Part shown: positions 39,641-46,289 of the stretch, piece after piece | How positions within the stretch are numbered: the first letter of the stretch is position 1 | Layout of the letters: every line of letters begins with the position of its first letter | Assembly (NCBI GenBank): GCA_942492855.1 | Contig: OW818647.1 | Span: forward strand, 2,976,001 to 3,040,000 | Reading direction: 5' to 3' | Length of the DNA stretch: 64,000 nucleotides | Source of the DNA: G963677485 sp942492855 | GTDB lineage: Bacteria > Armatimonadota > HRBIN16 | Notes under the pieces: model-generated | What the model was told of the DNA's origin: nothing | What the model saw: the letters and a program-made list of their open reading frames with translations, nothing else | The model's database searches: none | Program-made: the position numbers and the translations under genes

Positions 39641-40423
39641 ATGATAGTAGATGCGAGAGCGAACCGCGTGACGCTGTATGGCGAGCTGAACTGCAACCAG
39701 TGGCTGACCATCAAGGCCGCCGCCACACTGCTGTTAAAGCGCAACCCATCTGGCATCATTATCAGTTGTGCCGGTCTGGAGGGGTTGACTCCCGAAGGGG
39801 CCACCACATTCTTAAATGCCCAGAACTATATACAGAACAACGGCGCCCGGATAGTGTTCTGTGAGGTTCCTGCGGAGCTCTTGCCGGTGCTGCGCTCCAC
39901 TCCTGGGCTGCGCAGCCAGTTGAATGTCACCAAGACGCTGGAGGATGCCCTCGCGTCATTGGGTGAAGGCAAAGATGATCTGGAAGAGGTAGACGCCCAC
40001 AAGCAGCAGGTATCCAGCTACAAAGTGCTGCTGCCTTTGTGGGAAGAGCTGGACATCAAGTCATTGACCGATCACAGCCAGCATTTGGCCAAGGACTACC
40101 ATGGCATGGTCAAGGTAGTATACATGCTGGTGGTGCCACAAAAATTAAGCATCGATGCCCCCTTGCCTGAAGAGGAAGAGAACGCAAATGTGATTCTGGA
40201 CAGGCTGAAGATTGAGGCCAAGGCTGCTAAGGTGAGATGTGAAACACACGTCCACCGCTGCCGAAACCTCACTACGGGATTACTAAAGTTGGCTGTAGCC
40301 GAAAATCCCGAAATCATGGTGCTTGGTATTCCCAAAAACAACGAAGGCGGGTTTGATCTGAACGAAATCCTGGCAAAGGCCCCATGTGAAGTCATGGTCA
40401 GCAAGTCGAAGATCAGCTCATAA
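39641..40423 (+). CDS. STAS domain fused to a universal stress protein-like domain
   Basis: The first 105 residues fold like a STAS domain, the module of anti-sigma factor antagonists (VTLYGELNCNQWLTIK, GIIISCAGLEGLTPEGATTFLNAQ, ARIVFCEVP). At the loop where SpoIIAA-like proteins carry a phosphorylated Ser (usually DSSG), this one reads TPEG. Residues 128-257 resemble a USP domain (YKVLLPLWEEL, MVKVVYMLVVP, NPEIMVLGIP, APCEVMVSKS). The glycine-rich ATP loop of ATP-binding USPs is not evident. A signalling or regulatory role in the cytoplasm is likely, but phosphorylation control as in SpoIIAA is doubtful. It lies between the BMP lipoprotein and threonine synthase. The two-domain combination is uncommon. 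Confidence 0.78.
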   Translation: MIVDARANRVTLYGELNCNQWLTIKAAATLLLKRNPSGIIISCAGLEGLTPEGATTFLNAQNYIQNNGARIVFCEVPAELLPVLRSTPGLRSQLNVTKTLEDALASLGEGKDDLEEVDAHKQQVSSYKVLLPLWEELDIKSLTDHSQHLAKDYHGMVKVVYMLVVPQKLSIDAPLPEEEENANVILDRLKIEAKAAKVRCETHVHRCRNLTTGLLKLAVAENPEIMVLGIPKNNEGGFDLNEILAKAPCEVMVSKSKISS

Positions 40424-40445
40424 CCAGCCCAGAACGGTAGGATAA

Positions 40446-41504
40446 ATGCGACAAGGAATCATAGAACGATACCGGAGCTATATGCCGGTTACAGATAAAA
40501 CGCCCGTCGTCTCTCTTCTCGAGGGTTCGACCCCGCTGATCCCCGCTCCGCGTATCAGCAAGTGGATATCACCCCACGTGGAGGTCTACCTGAAGTTTGA
40601 TGGTATGAACCCCACCGGTTCTTTTAAGGACCGCGGCATGACGATGGCCATTAGTAAAGCGGCCGAACAGGGGGCCAAGGCGGTTATCTGCGCCAGTACC
40701 GGCAACACCAGCGCCAGTGCAGCCGCTTACGCTGCCCGGGCCGGCATGAAGTGTTTTGTGCTGCTGCCCAAGGGCAAGGTCGCTTTAGGCAAGCTCAGCC
40801 AGGCGTTGATGCACGGCGCGAAAGCGCTGGCAGTGGAAGGAAACTTCGACGAAGCACTTGATATCGTGCGCGAGATCGGCGAGAAGTTCCCTGTCACCAT
40901 CGTGAACAGCACGAACCCTTACCGCGGCATAGGCCAGCGCAGCGCGGCTTTCGAGATATGCGATGATCTGGGCGATGCCCCACATTACCACGCGCTGCCA
41001 GTTGGTAACGCGCGGAACATCACCGCCTATTGGGAGGGCTTCCAGGTTTACCATGAGGTCGGCCAGAGCACCCATCTGCCCAAGATGCTGGGCTTCCAGG
41101 CCGCCGGCAGTGCGCCGATTGTGGATGGACACATCATCGAGCACCCCGAGACGATCGCGACAGCCATCCGCATCGGCAACCCGGCCAGTTGGAAGGAAGC
41201 GGAATCCGCACGGGATTGCTCCGGCGGGCTGATTGATAAAATCACGGATGAGCAGATTCTGGAAGCCTACCAGATGGTCGCCGCGCTGGAGGGTGTGTTC
41301 TGCGAGCCAGCAAGTGCGGCTCCGCTCGCGGGACTGAAGATGCTGGCCGGCCGCGGCTACTTCACCGAGCACGCCGTGATCACCGCCACCCTGACAGGCC
41401 ATGGTCTGAAAGACCCCGATACCGCGATGAGCTGCTGTGACGGTGCTTTTGAAAAGGTACCTGCCACGTTTGAGGCAGTACGCAGTGCGCTGGGCTTGGG
41501 GTAG
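40446..41504 (+). CDS. thrC: Threonine synthase
   Basis: Converts O-phosphohomoserine to threonine with pyridoxal phosphate, the last step of threonine synthesis. The 352-residue product belongs to the short bacterial type. It starts with LLEGSTPLIPAPRIS and carries the PLP lysine in NPTGSFKDRGMT. ICASTGNTSASAAAYAARAG binds the phosphate and substrate, and LPVGNARNITAYWEGF is the glycine/asparagine loop. EGVFCEPASAAPLAGL closes the active site. The ATG is 22 bases after the previous stop, with a GGTAGGA tract upstream. Homoserine kinase and dehydrogenase genes are not adjacent. It converges on hspR with a shared terminator-like region between. Confidence 0.95.
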   Translation: MRQGIIERYRSYMPVTDKTPVVSLLEGSTPLIPAPRISKWISPHVEVYLKFDGMNPTGSFKDRGMTMAISKAAEQGAKAVICASTGNTSASAAAYAARAGMKCFVLLPKGKVALGKLSQALMHGAKALAVEGNFDEALDIVREIGEKFPVTIVNSTNPYRGIGQRSAAFEICDDLGDAPHYHALPVGNARNITAYWEGFQVYHEVGQSTHLPKMLGFQAAGSAPIVDGHIIEHPETIATAIRIGNPASWKEAESARDCSGGLIDKITDEQILEAYQMVAALEGVFCEPASAAPLAGLKMLAGRGYFTEHAVITATLTGHGLKDPDTAMSCCDGAFEKVPATFEAVRSALGLG

Positions 41505-41534
41505 ATTACTTCATCGGACGGATAGGGGCGGATC

Positions 41535-41592
41535 GGACGGATTTTGTTGATCGGTCCAATCCGTCCAATCCGTCCAACCCGTCCAATTTTTT
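41535..41592. terminator. Terminator-like region with 9-bp tandem repeats between thrC and hspR
   Basis: GGACGGAT (41535-41542) pairs with ATCCGTCC (41559-41566). TCCGTCCAA-type units are repeated four times and end in ATTTTTTG on the plus strand. It could terminate thrC. The same TCGGACGGAT motif is part of the composite repeats near 58020 and 61660. Confidence 0.5.
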
Positions 41593-41599
41593 GTTGCGC

Positions 41600-41971
41600 T
41601 TAATTTTCTACGATGCTGCTGGGAAGGCTGCGGCGCGGGCCAGGGTCAAGCGTCTGGCGGAGCCTCTCCCGCATGGCGTCATCCATCTGTTCTACCACCA
41701 CGTCCATCTGTGCCTGCATCTGCGAGATGCGGTCAAGCAGTTCTAGAATGACTTCTACCCCCGCCAAATTGACGCCCAAATCCTGCGTCAGACGTTGAAT
41801 CTGCCGTAGTCGCACCAGGTCCGCATCGCTGTATAGGCGGTTCTTGGCGTTCACCCGTTGAGGGGTGACCAGTCCCAGCCGTTCATACAGACGCAGCGTC
41901 TGCGGATGTACTCCACATAACTTCGCGGCGACTGATATTAAGTAGACAGGTTCATATTGATTGTGGTCCAT
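41600..41971 (-). CDS. hspR: MerR-family heat-shock repressor HspR
   Basis: A 123-residue MerR-type regulator. The helix-turn-helix is VYLISVAAKLCGVHPQTLRLYERLGLVTPQR in overlapping parts, with the wing RLYSDADLVRLRQIQRL. The dimerisation helix LAGVEVILELLDRISQMQAQMDVVVEQM follows. HspR represses the dnaK operon by binding the HAIR sequence and uses DnaK as co-repressor in characterised actinobacteria. Here it is the last gene of the dnaK operon, six bases after dnaJ, and a HAIR-like site lies at the operon promoter. Autoregulation is therefore likely. Confidence 0.92.
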   Translation of the reverse strand: MDHNQYEPVYLISVAAKLCGVHPQTLRLYERLGLVTPQRVNAKNRLYSDADLVRLRQIQRLTQDLGVNLAGVEVILELLDRISQMQAQMDVVVEQMDDAMRERLRQTLDPGPRRSLPSSIVEN

Positions 41972-41977
41972 ATTCGC

Positions 41978-43009
41978 CTATCCTTTCCCTCTGGCATGAA
42001 GGCTTTGTTGTAGTTGCTTCATGAGTTCTTGTTCACTTTCGGTGAGCTCCACGGGCACGGTCACGCGCACGCGGGCGTACAGATCACCCGGTTTCCCATT
42101 ACGGCGGGGGATACCGTAACCTGGCAGGCGGTATCGCTTACCGCTGCTGGTGCCGGGCTTGATTGTCAGCTTCAACTGGCTGTCCACCGTGGTCACCACA
42201 GCCTCTCCGCCCAGGCAAGCCACGGTGAATGGCACATCAACATCCGTAGTCAGGTCATGCCCATCTCGTTCAAATCGAGCATCGGGGCTGACATTCACTG
42301 TCAGTATAAGGTCGCCGACAGCACCTCTTCGGCCTGCACGGCCTTGCCCCGCCACACGCAGCTTCTTGCCGCTCTCAAACCCTTTCGGAATGGTGACATC
42401 AATCGAGCGGTGCGCCCGTGTCTGTCCTCGCCCGTTGCACTGCTGGCACACCTGGCCCACATTGTAACCACCGCGTGTGGTGCGCTGGGTGCCAGCCCCT
42501 CCGCACGCACTGCATGCTTCCTCGACATCGAACTCGATGTGCCGGTTGTTGCCATGGAAAACATCCAGTAATGAGACGTCTATCTCAGCGGTGATGTCCC
42601 GCTCAGGCTCCTGCCCTCCGCCACCGAAGGGGTTGCCGCCTCCACCGCCAAAACCACCAAAGATGCTGCCCAGCAGGTCTTCAAGACCTCCGAGCCCACC
42701 AAACCCTCCGAAGCCGCCAGCACCACCTTGCCCGGGGCGCTGCCCAGGCTGCCCAGCTCCAGCACCACCTTCGGTTGCGTGCTTCCACTGCTCACCATAC
42801 TGGTCGTATTTGGCCCGTTTGTCGGCATCGGACAGCACTTCATGGGCTTGGCTGATCTGCTTGAACCGCTCTTCGGCCTGCTTGTTGTTGGGGTTGACAT
42901 CCGGGTGGTATTTCCGCGCCAGCTTCCGATAAGCTGTTTTAATCTCCTTATCGGTGGCGTCGCGTGAAACCCCTAATATCTTGTAGTAGTCTTGGTATTG
43001 ATAATCCAT
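41978..43009 (-). CDS. dnaJ: DnaJ-type co-chaperone with halved zinc finger
   Basis: Stimulates the DnaK ATPase. The J domain is at residues 5-70 (YYKILGVSRDATDKEIKTAYRKLARKYHPDVN in overlapping parts) with the invariant HPD. A long Gly/Phe-rich linker follows (GFGGFGGLGG, GGFGGGGGNPFGG). Only two of the four CxxCxGxG zinc motifs are present: CSACGGAG and CQQCNGRG. The two C-terminal substrate-binding domains follow (DVTIPKGFESGKKLRVAGQG, TIKPGTSSGKRYRLPGYG). I start at the ATG at 43009, five bases after GGGGTG, giving 343 residues; the upstream start at 43075 adds an unrelated peptide. It belongs to the dnaK-hsp20-dnaJ-hspR operon. The symbol could also be argued as cbpA. Confidence 0.9.
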   Translation of the reverse strand: MDYQYQDYYKILGVSRDATDKEIKTAYRKLARKYHPDVNPNNKQAEERFKQISQAHEVLSDADKRAKYDQYGEQWKHATEGGAGAGQPGQRPGQGGAGGFGGFGGLGGLEDLLGSIFGGFGGGGGNPFGGGGQEPERDITAEIDVSLLDVFHGNNRHIEFDVEEACSACGGAGTQRTTRGGYNVGQVCQQCNGRGQTRAHRSIDVTIPKGFESGKKLRVAGQGRAGRRGAVGDLILTVNVSPDARFERDGHDLTTDVDVPFTVACLGGEAVVTTVDSQLKLTIKPGTSSGKRYRLPGYGIPRRNGKPGDLYARVRVTVPVELTESEQELMKQLQQSLHARGKG

Positions 43010-43127
43010 ATATGCACCCCAACGGCTGGTAGGCAGAGTGGGGATGAAGCCATCAATGGCCGCACCCCCACTCAATAGTTACTTACACGGAAGTTCGGTC
43101 ATAAAGCCGAACAGTTTTCTGTTTCTG

Positions 43128-43574
43128 TTACCCTGCGGTGACTTGGACCTTTCGGGGTTTGGCAGCTTCTGCCTTGGGCAGAGTGATGGTCAGAACACCG
43201 TCTTTGAACTCCGCCTTGATGGAATCCGCCTGAACCGCAGTGGCGATGGTCCAGCTTCGCTGGAAGGTGCCAAACTGCCGTTCTACCCGAACGTAGTCCT
43301 TGCGCCGCTCAACGTCATCGAACTTACGCTCGCCCTTGACCACCAGGGTGTCGCGAGTGAGCTCAATGTCCACATCCTCGGGTTTGACCGCAGGCAGGTC
43401 CATTTTGATCACTATTTCGTTGTCGTCCTCGCGCAGGTCCGTGCTGGGCGTCCACATCACTGGCGTGCTATTGCCGTTTGAACGTCCCCCGAATACCTGT
43501 CGGAGGGTATGGTCAAGTTCGCTCTGTAATCGTCCCATCATTTCAGATGGATCGTCCCAACGTGATACTGGCAT
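43128..43574 (-). CDS. Hsp20/alpha-crystallin small heat-shock protein
   Basis: A 148-residue ATP-independent holdase. The alpha-crystallin domain spans about residues 40-140 (TDLREDDNEIVIKMDLPAVKPEDVDIEL in parts, LVVKGERKFDD, YGTF-type FGTFQRSWTI, and the end DGVLTITLPKAE). The C-terminal PRKVQVTAG replaces the usual IxI anchor with VQV. The ATG follows GGAGGTTCTCC. It lies between dnaK and dnaJ, where many operons of this type carry grpE. It would be induced with the operon when HspR releases the promoter, so holdase and DnaK refolding are produced together. Confidence 0.93.
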   Translation of the reverse strand: MPVSRWDDPSEMMGRLQSELDHTLRQVFGGRSNGNSTPVMWTPSTDLREDDNEIVIKMDLPAVKPEDVDIELTRDTLVVKGERKFDDVERRKDYVRVERQFGTFQRSWTIATAVQADSIKAEFKDGVLTITLPKAEAAKPRKVQVTAG

Positions 43575-43633
43575 GGAGAACCTCCTTCAGATTGGTGCCT
43601 ATGCACCTGGTTATTGATTTGTTATGTGAATAC

Positions 43634-43671
43634 CTGTGTGCCCTCAGATAGCTTGCCCCGAAGGCACACAG
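43634..43671 (-). promoter_or_regulatory. Intercistronic hairpin between dnaK and hsp20
   Basis: CTGTGTGCC (43634-43642) pairs with GGCACACAG (43663-43671), a nine-base stem with a 20-base loop, in the 105-base gap. It could be an attenuator or a processing and stability element that sets the dnaK to hsp20 ratio. No T run follows. Confidence 0.4.
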
Positions 43672-43679
43672 CGGCTGGT

Positions 43680-45530
43680 TTAGGCCTGCTTGAACTCAGC
43701 ATCCTCTACGTCGTCATCGGCCTTCTTCGGCTCTTCTGCCGCTGGCTGACCTTCGGCTTCGCCCGGCTGAGCCTGCTCTGCCTGCTGCTTGTAGAGTATC
43801 TCACTGAGACTGTAGCTGGCCTGCTGCAGTTCGTCGATCTTCTTGCGGATGTCCTCGGTGTCACTGCCCTCTTTGACCGACTTCAGGTCTGCGATGGCGG
43901 TGTCGAGGCGGTCTTTCTCCGCAGCGGGAACCTTGTCGCCCAAGTCTTTGATCAGCTTCTCGGTCTGGTAGACCAGAGAGTCTGCCTGGTTCTTGGCTTC
44001 GGCCAGATCGCGGCGCTTCTTGTCCTCATCGGCTGTGGACTGTGCGTCCTTCACCATGTTGTCGATGTCGCTGCGGTCCAGGTTGCTGGAACCCGTGATG
44101 GTGATGTTCTGCTCGCGGTTGGTGCCCTTGTCTTTCGCGGTGACCTTCAGGATGCCGTTCGCGTCGATATCGAAGGTGACCTCAACCTGGGGCACGCCGC
44201 GCTGTGCCGGCGGTATACCGGTCAGATGGAAGCGGCCAAGGCTCTTGTTGTCCGCGGCCATGCTGCGCTCACCCTGAAGCACGTTGATCTCCACTTCGGT
44301 CTGCCCATCGGCAGCCGTGCTGAAGGTCTCGCTCTTCTTGGTGGGGATGGTGGTGTTGCGGTCAATCAACCGCGTCATCACTCCGCCCAGCGTCTCGATA
44401 CCCAGCGAAAGCGGGGTCACGTCGAGGAGCAGGATGCCTGTGCCGGTTCCGTCGCCCACGGTCTCACCGCTCAAAACAGCGGCCTGGATGGCGGCACCGA
44501 CTGCCACCACTTCATCCGGGTTCACCGTCTTGTTCGGTTCCTTGCCGGTCAATTGGCGAACCAGCAACTGCACGCAGGGCATACGGGTAGAACCACCCAC
44601 CAGGATCACTTCGTCCAGATCCTTGACGTCCATTTTGGCGTCCTGGATGGCCTGGAAGAAGGGCTTCTTCAGCCGGTCGATCAGGTCGCTGCAGAGCTCT
44701 TCGAACTTGGCGCGACTGAGCTTGGTCAGCAAGTGCTTAGGTCCGTTGGCGTCCGCGGTGATATACGGTAGGTTGATCTCGGTCTCGGTCATACCGGAGA
44801 GCTCAACTTTGGCCTTCTCGGCCGCTTCCAGTAGACGCTGGTTGGCCTGCGGGTCCTTGCGAAGGTCGATACCGTTCTCTTTTTGGAACTCACCAGCTAG
44901 CCATGCCGCCACTTTTGTGTCAAAGTCGTCGCCGCCCAACCGGGTATCGCCGGAGGTGGACTTCACTTCAAACACGCCGTCGGCAATTTCCAGCACGGAG
45001 ACGTCGAAGGTACCACCACCAAGGTCGAATACCAGGATGGTCTCTTCTTTGCCGCGGTCCAGACCGTAGGCGAGGGAGGCCGCGGTGGGCTCGTTGATGA
45101 TACGTAGAACCTTCATGCCTGCGATTTCGCCGGCATCTTTGGTGGCCTGGCGCTGAGCGTCGTTGAAGTAAGCCGGCACCGTGATGACCGCTTCGGAGAT
45201 TTTGTCACCAAGGAAGGCCTCGGCGTCCGCTTTCAACTTGCCCAATACCATCGCAGAAATCTGCTCAGGAGTGTAGTCAGTCCCATCAACGGAGACGCGG
45301 TCTCGCGTGCCCATTTTGCGCTTGATGCTGATGACCGTGCGCTCTGGGTTGACGATCGCTTGACGCCGTGCTGCGGCACCAACCACTTTGTCACCATTCT
45401 TCTGGAACGAGACGACGGAGGGGGTTGTTCGCGCCCCTTCGGAGTTCGGTATCACTTGCGGCTCGCCACCTTCGACGACGGCGATGACCGAGTTGGTGGT
45501 ACCGAGGTCGATACCTACTGTTTTAGCCAT
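43680..45530 (-). CDS. dnaK: Chaperone protein DnaK (Hsp70)
   Basis: ATP-dependent folding chaperone of 616 residues. The nucleotide-binding domain opens with VGIDLGTTNSVIAVVEGG. It contains ITVPAYFNDAQRQATKDAG, IINEPTAASLAYGLDRG, LVFDLGGGTFDVSVLE and the EVILVGGSTRMP loop. The linker LLLDVTPLSLGIETLGG leads to the substrate-binding domain, and the C-terminus ends in an acidic tail rich in Glu and Asp. The ATG follows GGAGGATACATCCGAAA. It heads the operon dnaK-hsp20-dnaJ-hspR and is preceded by a promoter overlapped by a HAIR-like site. No grpE is present in the operon or elsewhere in this window. Confidence 0.97.
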   Translation of the reverse strand: MAKTVGIDLGTTNSVIAVVEGGEPQVIPNSEGARTTPSVVSFQKNGDKVVGAAARRQAIVNPERTVISIKRKMGTRDRVSVDGTDYTPEQISAMVLGKLKADAEAFLGDKISEAVITVPAYFNDAQRQATKDAGEIAGMKVLRIINEPTAASLAYGLDRGKEETILVFDLGGGTFDVSVLEIADGVFEVKSTSGDTRLGGDDFDTKVAAWLAGEFQKENGIDLRKDPQANQRLLEAAEKAKVELSGMTETEINLPYITADANGPKHLLTKLSRAKFEELCSDLIDRLKKPFFQAIQDAKMDVKDLDEVILVGGSTRMPCVQLLVRQLTGKEPNKTVNPDEVVAVGAAIQAAVLSGETVGDGTGTGILLLDVTPLSLGIETLGGVMTRLIDRNTTIPTKKSETFSTAADGQTEVEINVLQGERSMAADNKSLGRFHLTGIPPAQRGVPQVEVTFDIDANGILKVTAKDKGTNREQNITITGSSNLDRSDIDNMVKDAQSTADEDKKRRDLAEAKNQADSLVYQTEKLIKDLGDKVPAAEKDRLDTAIADLKSVKEGSDTEDIRKKIDELQQASYSLSEILYKQQAEQAQPGEAEGQPAAEEPKKADDDVEDAEFKQA

Positions 45531-45596
45531 TTTCGGATGTATCCTCCATTATGGGTATTGGGCCTTGACCCTCTCCCGATTGATTGCTCTGTATAT

Positions 45597-45627
45597 ATAA
45601 TACACTACTTGAGTGTAATGTTGTCAA
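45597..45627 (-). promoter_or_regulatory. Promoter of the dnaK operon
   Basis: On the minus strand TTGACA (45627-45622) and TATTAT (45602-45597) form a sigma-70-type promoter with a longer than usual 19-base spacer. The -35 box is part of the HAIR-like operator, so repressor binding would block polymerase. The leader to dnaK is about 60 bases. Confidence 0.6.
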
Positions 45628-45628
45628 G
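45608..45628. promoter_or_regulatory. HAIR-like operator (HspR binding site)
   Basis: CTTGAGT-N7-TGTCAAG at 45608-45628 matches the HspR-associated inverted repeat CTTGAGT-N7-ACTCAAG in the left half exactly and in five of seven bases in the right half. Its position over the -35 box, upstream of an operon that ends in hspR, supports the assignment. Confidence 0.8.
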
Positions 45629-45888
45629 TGTTCTGTGTGATTTGATGAATATCTGTTATAAATACTGGGTTTTGGAGGTGGTGTGGGGGATTACACCTGT
45701 CGGCAGTGTGGTGGGTGGACTGCGATTTGGGCAATCTTCACTTTGCGACTGGGCCGGTAGCCTGCGATTTTAGCCACCGGCATTTGGCGACGGGTTCCGT
45801 GGCCCGTCCGTGACTTCGTCCCGGTACGGGCACTGTCACCCATCGCTGATCAGTACCGGCCTGCGTTCCGGCAGGCGGGGGAAGGCCT

Positions 45889-46115
45889 GGCACCCACGAA
45901 GTGGGTAGCAACTCTTATATCCACGGGTGAGCGAAGCGTAACCCGTGGTTGAAGCCAAAAATGAACCTACCCCTATAAGGGGTCTTTAGGCTGGCATAAA
46001 AATCAGATTGGTTTGCAGACGCGACCCACTTCGGGGTATGAATATCGTCCTGTCAACCACGGGTTACGCTTCGCTCACCCGTGGCTATAAGAATCTTACC
46101 CACTTCGTGGGTGCC
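45889..46115. repeat. Inverted intergenic element with 63-65 bp arms
   Basis: The left arm (45889-45953: GGCACCCACGAAGTGGGTAG ... CGTAACCCGTGGTTGA) is the near-exact reverse complement of the right arm (46053-46115). The core is about 99 bases and contains CCCCTATAAGGGG. Each arm also contains two small hairpins. A right-arm copy recurs at 26622-26722. The rest of 45631-46289 shows no gene. Confidence 0.8.
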
Positions 46116-46289
46116 CGGGAAGATGCTTGATGGCAGTTATGACATGTTGGACAATCAGTCTCATGTTTGGGTTGTTACCACCGAAATTCATAAACAACCT
46201 CTGAAATCTGAAACCGTGGGTTGCCGATAACGCGGGGACACCCCTGTATACTGAGTACAGTGGAATCATCCCCAGGAGATACGAATAAC

